From Apoderus coryli (Eukaryota; Arthropoda; Insecta; Coleoptera; Attelabidae), in NCBI GenBank assembly GCA_911728435.2, contig OU452201.1, forward strand, positions 15,810,001 through 15,874,000: a DNA stretch of 64,000 nt, read 5' to 3'. The position numbers and the translations under genes were made by a program. This document shows, piece after piece, positions 27,901-42,900 of the stretch; the first letter of the stretch is position 1; the number at the start of each line of letters is the position of its first letter. The notes below the pieces were generated by a model. That model was not told the origin of the DNA and did no database searches. It saw only the letters and a program-made list of their open reading frames with translations.

Positions 27901-30900
27901 AGTTTTAATAATTTACTTACTTTCTAGAATAAAGTGGTATTTTCCTATAATAGTTCTACCAGGATAATTAATTGCTAAATCAGCTTTATAGTTAAAATCT
28001 TCTGATTTCGTTAAATTTACCGAAAAATGAAGTTTTTGATTCGGATCTCTATTTGCATCCCAATTGATATCGAATCCTAATGCTTTCTGCCTATCTTGAT
28101 TATAAATCCAAATGCCAAAGTCTATATCTCTTAGTCTGAAACGAATATTAAAAATATATCAACATGTTCTTGTGATTTTTCCTAGATACAAAATAAGTTT
28201 GACAACATTATTTTAATAAATGAAATATTTATTACAAAGCTCTGCTCAAATTTTATACACAAAAAGTTCAACTATCAATTTCTTTTACTCTCAAATCAAA
28301 TACGAATATATTTTTACGGCCAAATAATTTTAATTCACACATTATTACTTACTTATCAATGTGCAATTCGGCTGTAACCTTAATATAATCACCAGTGTAC
28401 ACAGACGTACTTAAACTATAAACTTCAGTTTTGTATTTTATTTTTGCCTGTGTATTAGTTTCCACATCAGATGTAGTGTTATGGTTAACAAATACCTGAT
28501 ATTCCTCGTTGTCATGAAAGGCCTGAAAGAATACAAAAGCTTTATTTTTGGTTGGGTAACCAAATAATATATGAATAATTATATTAACACTATTATCTAT
28601 CTATCGATTTTGTGTTCGATTACGGAACAATGATGAACGAGCTGGGGCTTACGACATTGAGTGATCGCAGGGTCGTCAGAGATCTATTAATACTTTATAA
28701 GCTTTTGAACAATATGGTATCGTCTTCTTATTTGTTGTCCAATATTCATTTTCATGTACCGTCTAGGAACAATAGATACTCCACCTTTTCCATGAGGAAT
28801 TTCACCGTACAAATTACGGAGGAAATAATTTTGTCCCTAGAGTGGCCAGGATGGCGAATTCTTACTTAAGCGTTGATTTCTTTGCGCCTATAGGTGAATT
28901 TATTCGCCGTTTGAAATGTGAGCGTCGTGACGGCAGTTTTGCGTAAGTCGATCGATGCCTGTTGCGTTGACGATCATGGTTTTCCTTTTATTCCTGGCGT
29001 GGGTCTTGCGAATAGCTTTAGTATAACTTGAATTATGTTTAAATTGTCTACTTATTGTGTAATTTAAAGTTTCTTAGGTTTTGTAAAATTGTTAAATTTG
29101 TGTAGTATTGCATGGAATTATATTTGTTATATTATATTGTATGCTGTATAAATGGACTTTGTCCGTAAATAAATAAATAAAATAAATAAATATTATACTA
29201 TTGGTTTTAATATTAAAAATAAAATTTATGCCACAAGACTTCAAGATTTACAGCGTCGAATATTGGACACCAGAAATGGGTTTCTTACAACACCATTCAA
29301 TGCTTCTATTTTCGAATTGTACACTCTCAATCTCTATACATGGAAACCTGTTTGAACATTTGAATTTGCATTTTTATTTAATAAATGTAAAATTAATTAA
29401 TTAACTTAATTTGGCAGAAAGTGTTTTGATCAAAATTATAGCAAATGTAACGTAGAATATATATAATTGAGAAAATATACAGGGTGTTAGGTTTAAAAAT
29501 TTCAAATTTCCAGACAAACCCAGCCAGTACATTGTACTCTAGACTTTATACACACATTTATGTATTAGTTATCTTGATAAAACGATAATTAACTTAATGC
29601 CAATATTTTATTTTAGACAGAAAACTTCCACGGGAAACTAAACGTATAAAGGGGTTTACAATTAGAGGTTTCATTTTGATTTTTAATAAAAACACGTACT
29701 TTTTGTAAAATATCATTCGATTTTTATTTCATTCGTTAGAGAAAGTGCTTCAGACGACCCAAAACACTTTTAACTTTTCAAACTGTTTCAGCAAAATGTT
29801 CACCATTTTTTTAGTCAATTTTAATAATTTCGATGAGTTGTTGAAGCGTGTGTCGTTCCAGTTTTATTAATAGCGTAGTTTTTACTTGTCATCTGTCAAA
29901 AATATTTACTAAACTACACTTATTTTTTGATGTACTATACGTCCTAGAAATTTTGGAGCACCTTTTTGTATCACCTTGTGTAAAATTTAGTTTCAGTTTA
30001 ACCGCGCTCACGCAAACTTGTTCTGAAGAAGCTAACAGGATGATCAAAAGTATCCAGAAGTATTGTTTCTATGATAGTATTTTGTTTTCGTTACTCACCT
30101 TAAGATCTATCTTCAATATGTCATTGTCACGATAATACTGAATATCCGACCGGATATCCTTAAAATTTGGAGATTTAATGAAAAGTTTTAAATGATGATT
30201 TGATGAACGGACTGTGCTCTGATCTTGGTAAAAACCAACTGCGTGCGCACTGGGACCACTGAACCAAATCCCACTTATATCAATCTAAAGTAGAAAAAAT
30301 TAATGTGTAATTTTCAGTTCAGTAGGTTTGATTTTCATGATAGATACTTAATATAAGAACTCGAAATATTATATCCGTCTCAGCAAGTTGATAAATACTT
30401 ATAAATTAGACTTACTCGATAGTCTTTATGTTGTGTTTCGCTAATTTCAACCTTTAAGACCATCGGTGAAAATGATGGAATTGTTACATTTACATGTGCT
30501 TTGATCTGTTCCAGTGTTGTTCTCGGATGTGACCAGAAAACTGTTATAAGTGCCTTTTTATTAATTCCGTAATTTACAATGCATTCAACGTTTATGTCAG
30601 AATTAATGCTTTCGAACAGTATTTCTCCTTTCAGATCTAAATTACTAGATTGCCTTCGAATTCCGGCTGTTGCTTTAATTGTGCGTTTACTATCTGTAAA
30701 TGATTTATATGAAAACCCAATATCGAAATGTAGGTTTTTGTAGTCGCTATTGGGATCGTTTGGTGGTAAAGGAGTTTGAGTAAGCCCCAACTGGAATTCC
30801 ATGTGACTTCCACTTCTCTGAAATTTAATCACATTTTTTAAGTAAAAATAACAATAAGTTGGAAAATATTACAAACCTGAAAGGTCATGGAGGAATTGAG

Positions 30901-33900
30901 GTTAAAATTCGAATATGCTGTAGACTTAACATCACAACTACCAATTATTATCGCAATGTTCTTCCGAGATCTATTTGCTATATTGAACTTTAGGGACAAT
31001 CTATGTTCTTTAGTATATAAAAATTTATAATCTAGATGTAAATCCGTAGCTAATGATGTTTCTGTTCTTGAAATATATCCAAATAATTTCGAGTTCAATC
31101 GTTTTGTATGAAACTTTAAATCAACAGTATACTGAGACACATCTTTCTTGCTTATAAGATCGATGGTACCTGTAAAGTCCAAACATTAGTTAATTGAATT
31201 ATTTATATACAGGGTGTTTAAAAAGACTCGGCAATATTTAAAGGAGTGATTTCTCAGGTAATCTTATTAAATTAAATTAAAAGGATTTCATGTCCGTAAA
31301 TATAATAAATAAAAAATAATTTCATGGCGAAGCGGACAAAATTTCTGGTTTTCCCTACACAAGGAATATTGTTTAATTTAGCAGGGCCCCAGTTTAATTC
31401 AGTAGAACCAGACCGAGGCATGGGTCGACAGGTACTGAAGAATTCGTTTCGCTCTTATTACGAGCTCAGAGTACCATAGTCGTTTTCCCATTTACGGACA
31501 TGAAATCCTTTTAATTTGTCATTATTTGGTATTGAAGATCGACGACCGAACGCTTGGAGACCACCGTCCGAGCGTTGCTGATACCCAAATATTTTGGGAG
31601 ATGCTGGCAGGCAGGATAAATGGTCTCCTGCTAGCGTTTTATTTATTTTTATTTCTATTTTTACGACTGGTATTACCTATGCATTGAGTTTGTTCGGCCT
31701 CTGTATTTTTATTTTATTTATGATTCACTGCCCAGACAGATAAATAATCCAATTAAAGGGCAGGAAAAATTACAGTAAATTCTTAATATCTAACACTAAA
31801 TTTATATTCTAAGAAATATATTTTTTATACAAGACAAAGTTGAATTAAAAATATCAATTTGCTCGGACACAGAGTTACAAGTATGGCACATAAAATATAA
31901 AGGGGAACGCAACAACAAATTAGTATGCGGGGCCGGAAAGTAAAATACGATTCCGTTATTACGTGTACGTAGATTTGGGACACAAAAAGGAATCTGGCTT
32001 AAAAACTCTGGACAGTCAAGAAGTCCATTAATAATCTTAAAGAGCAATACTAGAGCGGAATATTCTCTCCGAGTATTTGATGATACTAGATTAAAACGGT
32101 TTAGCAGTATATCATGAGGAACCCCAATGGATGGATAAACCCCATCAACCCGAAACCACAGCAACTTGGCAAAACGACGCTGGATTCGTCATTCATATAA
32201 CTATAATATTAGTTATATGAATGGCATAAATAGGATTCCATACTACAGATGCATATTCCAGTTTAGATCTGACAAATGCGTCGAAAAGAACAATGAGTGT
32301 TTGAGGTGTCACAAACTCTTTCGAACTGCGCACAATAAAACCCAGAGATCTATAGGATGCTGAAACTATATTATTGTAATGAGTAGTAAACCTCAGTTTA
32401 CCATCAAACCAAACACCTAAATCTTTCAACTCATCACAAGTTGTTAATGGACTATTATTTATACTATACTACTATAATATGAAAATTTGACAGGGTTTAT
32501 TTTCCGTGTATAGGCAACACTAAAGCATTTATCAGTATTGAGATAAAGATTATTACGGACACACCACTCATATACAACATTCAAATCGTCCTGAAGATGA
32601 GAACAATCTTCAGTACTATTAATGACAGAATAGACTTTGAAGTCGTCAGCATATAATAACGAACTATTTGTCAAGCCACTAGAAATATCATCGATAAAAC
32701 ACAGGAACAACAATGGTCCAAGGACAGAACTCTGGAGAACACCAGATGACACTTTAAAATTTGCGGAACGAAATCCTCGACTTTACCCTCGTATTGTGGG
32801 ATATGCATTACTATGTGTATGTAGATGGTACTGTTTACATATATCTGCTGTTGTATATATTGCTGTGCTTAAATGCAGGCCGAATTTGATGATGGGCAAC
32901 GACTATGGTACTCTAACGAGCTGATAATAAGAGCGAAACGAATTCGTCAGTATCTGTCGACCCATGCCTCGGTTTGGTTCTACTGAATTAGACTGGGGCC
33001 CTGCTAAATTAAACAAAATTCCTTGTGTATGTAAAACCAGTAATTTTGTCCGCTTCGCCACGAAATTATTTTTCATTGACTGTAATTTAAGTTCGATATT
33101 GTTTTGAGAGAAAGCAAAAAAACGGTATTTACAAAAAACTTTAACAACTCGTAAGTATCTTGGAAATAATGCTTTTCCAGACTTATAATCATACTTTTTC
33201 ATAAAATAACCTGAGAATACTTTAAATATGCCGCATCTTTTTTAAACACCTTGTATATTTTGAAAATATTTATAATATCTTACCATCAAGTTCTAAAACA
33301 CGTTCACCGTTAACACCCAAGTACAATTTAGGCTTATAGCTAAATCCATTAACTTTTCTTTGTCTTTCGTACGACATGATTGCGTCGAAGTGTTTTTTAT
33401 TGTTTATATCTAGTGATAACTGTAAAAATTTTTCATCATCAGCGTTTTTCAATCTGCCTTTGGCTAAAACCGTCCCAGATGTCGACTCAAAGAACAGTGT
33501 AAGATTCTGTCCTTGTCTGTCAATTGTCAGATTTGCATTAAGTACTCTTTTTATAACCGACCCCGGTGTGTCAAATGTGAGTGATACAATGCTCAAATCT
33601 TTCAAGTGTGTTGATTTATATTCAAATAAATAGGTGTTGGCTGTCGGATCTGATTTATTAATATACAATTCGTAGTATGTGGGTCCTGCGAGCATAAAAT
33701 GTGGAGCTCTGTCAACTTTAGTGGTGTTCGTGAAACCATATTGCATGCAAAGTGTTAAACCGATTGTTTTCTCCACTACTGGCCAAGAGCAAATAGAATC
33801 TGATACGACATATTGATTGAATCGGTCGTTACCACCAATTCCACTTTGAGGCTGTTCTATTTCATTTTGTTTAACCAATAATTCAGACCTAAATAAGAAA

Positions 33901-36900
33901 TACATGCACAAAGTGATTATAATGCTTCCAAAATAGATTATTGAATTGCTTGTTACATAAGGTAACAAAACTTTAAGTTTTGTTGGAAATTTGTTTCACA
34001 CTACCGTTTCGTTGATCCACAATTCAACAGTGGTGATCGGCAGGCAGTGTGACCCAAATGTCAAACAGTTACGAAGAGCTTATATACTAGCACGAAAGAT
34101 GAAAGACAACAAGATGTTTTTGGTGACATCCAGTGTATGCAAGTTTTTCGTTATACATTTCATAGGTTATAATTATTCTATCAAAGCTATAAATAACTAA
34201 TCAATATTTTTTCTATATTTAGGAAAAATGTTTCCCCTTTTTACACGCTTTTCGAACGCCAATATGATCTAATTTATGGTTATTATATTAGGTTATACAA
34301 AAGAGCCAAAAATTAAGAAATTATGAGGTATTAAATTATGTATCCAGTATTATAAAAAAAAAATGGGGTCCTTCATATAATAAACTTTAATGATTTAACA
34401 TACCTGGATCCAAATATTCTGGTGATTTGCTTGGGTAAACTAAATTTGACACTCAATAATTTCGTTCCTTTCAGTTTAATATCACTTTTAACGGCTGTTG
34501 CCGTATACAAATTTGTTTTTAGTTTAATTCCTGTACTAGCATAAAATGCATCGAGTGCCATTTCACCAGTGATATCCAGTGATACAGCTGGCTCCAAATT
34601 AGTAGTAAGATCAAATTCCTTATCATTATTGACTCTTGCTGATTTAAGAGAACCATATAGTTTTAGATTTATTGATGCTGTTCCTGATATAACCAAAGAC
34701 AGTGGTAAACCTGCACCACTGGGTACGACGTAACTGGTATCCAAGAACATAGCAGCCTTGTTATAATTGATTTCCTACGAAGCATAAAATTCCCATTATG
34801 TAATTTAGACAACAATTTAAGAGAAATAAGAACAAAATATTTCACCCTGATTTTTTCTTACGTGAAGTAAACATAGACCATCTTTGACTATAAAGAGCCC
34901 TAAGACCTTTGCTAGCAGTGGCTCTAACATGAAAGATGTACAGAAGAAGATAGTGAAGGTACTCAAAAAGTGAGGCAGTTTTAACCGGATCACTATAGCT
35001 TTACACTGTAAAATAAGCTAGTTCATTGGAAATCTGTATTATCACCTTAATTTTTGAAAATGTTTGTTACCGAAGATATAAAATTAATTTGGGATTCTTT
35101 CTAGAGCAGAATTTTAAAAATTACGCAATTTAACTAAAACTGGGCATGCTGTTTATAAGAAATCAGTACGTGATCGGATTTTTTCACTAATTTTCCCGTA
35201 ATCAGCGCTAAAAATCACTGTATTTGAGACAATTTTTACTTCGCAGACCTGTGTAATAATTTGACGTCACTTTCGCCAAAGATTCATGTACACAAAATCT
35301 GTACTTTCACGTTAACAAGCATATTTCAAAGTTAATTTATAAATTCCGGTGAAACTTTTGCTTCCTTTATAAATATTTACCTTTCCTGAGAGAATTCGTG
35401 TAAAGTAATTCGCTGGATTCATTGTTTGGATAGCATCTTGCACTTCTCTATTTCCTGAAATACTTACATATTTTATATCATTACCAAAGACTTTGAGCCC
35501 AAGTTCAACCTTTAAAATAAAATCCTTAAATTATAGAGGCAGTTTACTATATCAAGCATTGTTTAAGGTTTAAGATAAGCAATTATTATTTTATCTTGAT
35601 AGTTATTTAGTCATTTAGTATAGGCAGAATGTCCATGTTACATTATGTATGTACTCGTAACAAGCAATTCGTAAAACTTATAATTATTTTATAGGTTCAT
35701 TTAACAGTCTATATGATCAACATTTTCAGTAAACTTATCAAAAATAATACAATGATATATTTCTGTAGGTAATTAATTACCTTTGGCACATGATTTTGGT
35801 TTTCAATGGGATTAGGAATTTTATTAATTCCATTTTTAATATCCCTATTTTTATCGTTTGTATCTCTTGTCCATCTCATTTTAATTTCTTCCAGTTTATC
35901 TTTTATTATATTAGATTTACCCTTGGAACCAAATAAAGACTCCAAGTAATGTTCAAATCCTTCTGCTCTACCATTCACCTTAAAGAAATAATCGGATAAG
36001 AAATGTATGTATTTTTTATGTTATTCTAATATATTACCTCCAATAAATTAACAGACTCTCCAAATAAATCAACCGTCAGGTTGAACATGGCAGTTCGAGG
36101 TACATAAGAAGCCGGCGAAAATATTAGATTATTTTCATAGTTACCACCTATGGAAAAGGGATTCAATTGTTTATTTTGTATGTAAATCGGTAATTGCATT
36201 TATAGAAACTGCTCTAATATTGGTATACTGGAATATAAGCAGTATCTGGCGCTGCCGCAACATCACTTTTCATATTTGTTATCAATAATGATTCGGAAGA
36301 ACCTTTTCAAGTAATAAAACTTTTGAAAATAATTGTTACTGTTCCGATGACCATCGCAAAAGCATAACGAAGCTTTTCGTCATTAAAAAGAATTAAAACA
36401 TTTTTGTTTGCGCAACGAAGAACGTTTAACAGCTCTGGCAGTTTTATCGATTGAAACCGAATTTATTAACCAAATTCCGAATGTGAATAAAAAAGGCATC
36501 AAAGTGTTTACCAGTAAGAAGAATCGTCCAATGGACCTAATAAATATAAAAGTAAAAACAAAATGGAACTAGGTAAGTATGTTGCAAATTGTATTTTAAA
36601 TTAGCTGGTTAAAATATTAACGCAATAAATTTGAAAAATATTTAAACAGATCTGAGAAACTTCATTTGAGGAACCACGGTTCCAAAATGTCACTAAGCAG
36701 TGTGACAGGAAGATAATAAAATATAAAAAGAAATGAACTTCAGTAGGTATCAGCTGTGGATTTAATACCTAAATAAATAATAACAGTTATTTGTTTTTAT
36801 AAGCTTACCAAAATTATATTCATCAAAATGTATAGATCCCTCACGGTTATGTGAAAATTTTCTAATATCTGTATTAAATTTGTCTACTAAATACTGCTCT

Positions 36901-39900
36901 GACAACAAGCTCTGTATTTCAACTTTGCTGGGATTTGCTGATTTTATTAAGTTATTTAAGTGAGACCATACAAAAGCGCCAACTAAAAAAGGAATAATAA
37001 CCGTAAGATAAATATATTTCGAAATAGCTATAGGCTAACTGCCTAATACATTACCCTGATTTACTTGTTCTTCTTTTAAAGTACGTTCAATGGTTCTAAC
37101 AAGTAGATAATTCGGACATCTCATTATTTGAAGGTATGCGGCAATACGAATTTCCGTTTCTTCATCCTGGTTTCTATATATTTCTTCAAAATAATTTCGT
37201 GTCTCATCACAAGGAGTTCTTCGGAAAGTTTCTACTGCAGTAACTCTTACTCCAACCACTAGATTGGAATCCTGAATAACTTTAAATAGGTGTTCTTGAA
37301 GATTGTCGGACATCAATCCAATGGTTGATATCGCTTTAAGTGCAATGATGATCTACAAAGATTCATGTATCATTTCAGACTTAATGAATGGTGTTATTAA
37401 TTATTCTAAAACTTCATGCAAAAATATTTTTTTTAATTTTTTTTTCTAGCGTTTATATTTTCATTAATAATTAATTAATCCGCCAAGTTTTTCGAAATAC
37501 CGACATTTTTGCTGATTTCTTGAAACGAACAAAGGAATATCAACTTAATTACACACAAAAATCAAGGCAAATGCATACTTTTGGATGCGAGGCGGTACCG
37601 GAGAACAAGGAGTCAACTCTGATGAAGGATCCACTGCGTGAGGACATCAATTGATATGTTTATTCTTTATTTCAGGTCAACTATTCTAAATCTATGTTAC
37701 AGAGTGTTTTCAAGGCACCACCAGGACAACAGCAACAGAGGACAAACAACAACAGAAGACTATAGCAACAGAACGGAAAAGGGATGGTTCCCAAACCAAA
37801 CAACAAAAGAGGGAGAGTTTTAGTAGAGTTAAAGTCTACCACACTTCCCAGGAAAATGGTAAGCAACCCCCTGGGTGTCTATCCCTGGATAGATTAAAGG
37901 TCTATCGAGATTTCACTTTTTTGTCCAAAACAAAAAAAAAAACATAGGAAAATAATAAATTTAAAAGACCCTTTATACTTACATTGTCGTAATGAGCTTT
38001 TTCACTTAAGTTGTGCTGTAAGTTTTCAATTACATAATTCTCGAAAAAATCCATAATTTCTTGAATAACTGATGAACGGCTACAATGAGTTCTTTGGTTG
38101 CAAAATGTACGTGTTATTGAAGCTATACTAAACGCCATATTCGATGTAAAAGGAGTTGATTGCAATAGCTTCAAAATTGCATTTAACATTTCTTCATTAG
38201 GCTGTGCTGTGAAGGCTACTGATATTAGCCATTCATTCACCATATCTTCCGTTAATTTTTTGTCTGACAGAATTATATCCTTCATAAGGTTTAATGAAGG
38301 TCCGGTGCTAACATATGGAAGAGCTTGAAGGAGCAATTTTCTAGAATTTACATAAGATAATTATTTTCTAATTTGTAATATAGGTAGAAAAATCGAATAC
38401 CTAATAAAAACTTTAATTTTAAGGGTAGAAGAGAAAGTCTATCTTTACCCTTAAAATTGAGAATATAACTCGATACAGTGACAAAAAATAGCTTTAGTAG
38501 TACAAAATATTTCATACAAACATATTCTACCTAATAACAAACGATTCGCCTTACCTTCCCTTGGTACACACAACTTGTGCATGCCTGTATAGTGTAGATA
38601 ATGCTGGATACGAAAGAGGCCGTAAGGATTTAACGAATTTGTTGAACAAAGAAGGAAATTCGATCTGAAAATCATGTTTGCTCAATTTACACAATTCCTT
38701 TATAAAGTTTCTTGCTATTTTTATATCAGAAGTTGTCGGCATGTTATCAACAAGATGATCGTAAGTTAAAGCAACTCTTCGAGATACTTCAATTTTTTCG
38801 TCATAAATTTCTGATTTCGCTTCTTCCTCTAAAACTAATTTCTGAACGACTGTTGTTAGTGCGCCTGAAGCTTCATTGGAGAATGGTTCAAGTAAATATG
38901 TTTCCTTGCACATGATGTCAGTATAAATATTGTGATCGATCGATAATTGACATTTGCTGGTTGATTTTAACATTTCTTCTTTGTGGGATTTCTGGAAAAT
39001 ATTAAATGTCAAGTATGATAAATAGCGTAATAATAAAAATATTCTAAAAGAGTTTAATATAGTTCTTTGTTCAATTTGCTAAGAGAAAATTGGTGTTTAT
39101 GCTTTTAGGAAAATTTTAAGCTGATATTTTGACACAGCAAATAGTTGAGACACAACTAGGTACTTAAATTCAAAGCTGCCAATTTTTTTTATGAAATATC
39201 ATCCAAAGTGTTTTTATTCTTAGGTGAAATGTCCTTAGGATAGCCCTCTGCCTATGATGGGCCACCACCCTTAACGTTGCAGTGCCACCTTCAGCTTGTA
39301 TTAAAAGTTCTGTTCGTCAGTGACCACCAACGTTTATGCATGTAGACATTACGGCGGCGGCGGTGAAATAACAAGAAGATAAAAATAATTATTTGTGAGT
39401 ATTATATGATGGACGCGATGTAATATCCCATCATGGAACAGGGGGTCATCATATGCAAACGCATCTATAAATGTATCACTTCCAAAAAAAGGCAATAATG
39501 GGAAGAGCACCTGCTCCTGATAATAAAATATTTCAATTTTTTGGAAAGTAGTTATGTGTGGCAATGACGGCCCCCTTAAAACAATTTTAATAAATAATCC
39601 GAAAAATTTTTTTGGTTTTAAAAAAGTATGTATAGACGTGTAAAATATAATCTATATCAAGCTTGCAGATTAAAAGTAGAACACGAGTAAGGGGGCCATC
39701 ATGGGCACATTTTTTACCCTATTATAAGATTGATTTTCATTCTGTTTGTCTAAAACAAATTAATGAAATATATTTTGATTGCTTTAACTTTTTTACTATA
39801 TTATAATAATTAATTATTCTCCTGGATGCAGTTGTAAACAATGCATATTTATAAAATGATTAGACTCATTCATGCTTGAATATGGATATTTTATTTATGC

Positions 39901-42900
39901 AACTACATAATTTGTTTTTGTTATTTTTGCCAGATATTTATACATCCATATTATAATACTACCTACCCATCTTTTTCCTTTCTCTCCATAAACAGATTTT
40001 TACAGTGAAAACCAAAAGTCGCGCAAATGTGAAGGAAATTTATTTGGCAGAAACGCTTGGACATGTATACATGGATTTACTTGCATTTTTGAAACGCAAG
40101 AATGTTGGTTATTGTGCAAAGAACATTTTCAAAAATTCCTTTGCTGCTTTGTTTTAACTAAGATTTACATATTATATTTTCAATTTCTTACTAGCAATGT
40201 TCTTAATTACAGGTTGCTTTCAGTGGCGGTTTCTCCACAGGAGCACATGAGCACGTGCACCTCCATACAATTCAACAGTTCGCAGTCATAGAATTCGCCT
40301 AATAACTGTTACAGCTGTATTTCTACCTCAATAACAAATCTGGCCTCACGCGCTTACACGGTCAAGCTAACATGCATCATAGCACCGTATTATTCGTAAT
40401 TGATAACAACAGTCGCACATGACGTTGATTTAGACGGAGTTTACAAAACTACTCTGTGCACTCTTAGCTTGCCGGAGGCGGGTGTTGTCAGGAATTTTAA
40501 TATGCAAAAGCGAACACAAAAAAACATATTGAGAATATTTCAGACTTTAATGATGCTGCAAATAAGAACGAAGTTGCTGCAAATACGAACAGAAGATTGG
40601 ACTTTATATTTAAACACTGTACTCAATGAAAAATATTCGGACTTCGTATTTTTTTAAATATATCTTACAAATATCTCACTGTTTAATATTGATTTTGTTA
40701 TTGTTGTTTTCTCTTAACAGAGCTGGGACATCGAGTTATGCTCACCCTGTACGATTAATATAACTATTGTAAATAAAATAACCAGTTATTGAAAAAATCT
40801 TTGTGTCCGGAAACTACTTTTTGGCCTAGGAAGAAAAGTGTTGCACCAGCGCAATAATCAATACGTGTATTGAAAAGGCCATCTCACTATCACTATAAAA
40901 CGTGATTTTTGACACAATCAAATAAAAAAGTCTTACCGTTGGGAAGTTAAAAATTGGCGTATACTGTACTACGGAATGCAATTTGCCGTAATTGGTGCAA
41001 ACGGCTAAATCCTTGGTTTTTTCTAACAGCAAACTAGATTCCTTTGCTCCAATAACTTTATATGTTGTAGGACAATTTCCTCTTACATCAATTTCATTCC
41101 CTACGTGATCCAAATCGAATCTGATCATGGTGTTTTGAAGCATACTTAATACACCTCGCTTGAAGTTTAAAACCCACGTTTTTTCATCATCATGTGGACA
41201 TAATTCTGAGATAACCCCATCTTTAAAGGAAAATCTCAAAGTATATTCGCTCATCATGTCAGCAAATAGTTGACTGTTAGTGTGTTCAAAACTCTCAGAA
41301 TCATCCATAGGGATGGTTTCACTTAGTTTAAAGTCAGAAAGAGTCAGCTGGCCATCACAAGGTGTTAGGAATGTTAGAGAAACGGCGCCTGAGATGTAAA
41401 GAGTTGATTCGTTTTTGCTTGTACCATTGAAAATCGATCGTGTCTCGATGCTGTATTTGTAATTCTGGTAGCTTCCGGGCTGGTAACCAAATTTTCCATT
41501 ACCTAAAAAACGAAATTAGTTTGAAGCATTATGCGATAAGTATTTCCTGACTCTTTACTTAAAATACAAAACTAATTCTATTCTGTTTTAATTACTAGAA
41601 GCTCTGACGACAATGGTAAAGATGAGAAAACCCCCTGTATCTTTTTAATGGAGGTCGGTACACTCAGTAAAAATCTTAAATCAGCTTGCTACCGTCTATC
41701 TACTGTTAACATATGTCGGTTTCACTACGAAACACCCTGTACATAAATTCGCAGAGACCAGTCGATTTTTGTTATTGGGGGGAGCTTTTTTAACAGTCAA
41801 GCCAAGTCGGTATATTCATCTTCCTATATATTTTAAAAGGCACTACCTTGCAAAGCTTTTAGAAATTGGTCGCGATTTGACAGAATTTTTGTCTAAAAAG
41901 AAGATTGTTTTCTACAAGACATTTGACAAACCGCTAGAAAATTGACGCCCAACGTGGGGGAGAAATTGTACCTCAATGTATTTAATCAATCTCTGTTAAC
42001 ATTTTTTTGTACGGAAATGAGTGATAATTAAAAAGGTTGTCAGGCTATTGGTCAGAGTTCTTTTTAAATATTCCACCTGTATATGGTTTTATAGATTTAT
42101 AATTAATTATTTTTTGAAATTTCGCGAGAAGATTATTTTCTACAAGGTATTTGACAACCCGCTACAAAATTCGCGCCCCTTGTAACACATTAATCTCTGT
42201 TAACATTCTTTTTTTTTTACAGAAAATAGTGAATATAGGTTGTCAGGGGGTTTCAATTTTTTTAAATATTCCAACTCTATCGAGAACTGTATAAGATTTC
42301 ATAGATTTATAAAAGTATTTTTTGATATTTCGCGAGAAGATTAGTTTCTACAAGGTATTGGACAACCCGCTACAACATGTATTTTGTTTGAAATGTAGAA
42401 TATTTTAATCTAAGTTAACTTACCTGCACAAGATGGAATTCCACAAGTGTAAGGATCTTTTAATGGATCTAAAAAAATTAATTAATCTTTCATATATAAA
42501 GTTGTAAGCAAAATATTTTGTAGCTAAATTAATGTTATCAAATTCACAGATTTGACGTATAATTGTTATAATAGTATCACGTACGAAAGTTCATCATATA
42601 CAACTAATTTAAACAAAAACGATATATTAGAGATTGATTTAATTATAAAAAAAAAACGTAAAACACTAAATAAATATTTTTAAAATAATCCATTTCAATG
42701 CGAGGAGTTAAAACATTTTAATGAAATAAAACTCGTCTACTCCACAAATGAACCCTCTATTTTTCAATCAAACATCATCAGTGGCAAGATAGTTATTTAT
42801 ACAGAACAAGTCATCCAGGTCTCCAAACGTAAATTCATTTGTTGAAAAAAAGTTTTTTAAGATTATAACATACTCAACATAATACAAAATTACTAATCAA

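Larger units (their letters stand above)
7743..31169 (-). other. Long repetitive beta-rich lipid-binding region, exons 13-40
   Basis: Twenty-eight exons encode about 2,000 residues of alternating hydrophobic and polar segments with many Asn-x-Ser/Thr sequons. Small recurring units (for example LNFDINWD, GNLDYGEG and SLSLFGDY-type strands) look like amphipathic beta-strands, as expected for the lipid-contacting belt of the apoB/apolipophorin family. No enzymatic motif is seen. Most exons are 130-330 bp and phase 0, so they could have multiplied or been lost as units; the extra length of the protein lies mainly here. Confidence 0.75.

Noticed and set aside
33976..34036. Hammerhead in the third retrozyme-like copy
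   Set aside because: The core is mutated (CTGTTGA) and one side of stems I and III is deleted, so it is annotated only as a degenerate repeat.
40215..40330. CAGTGGCGG start like a hAT terminal repeat
   Set aside because: Only one end is visible; no inverted partner, target duplication or transposase sequence was found.
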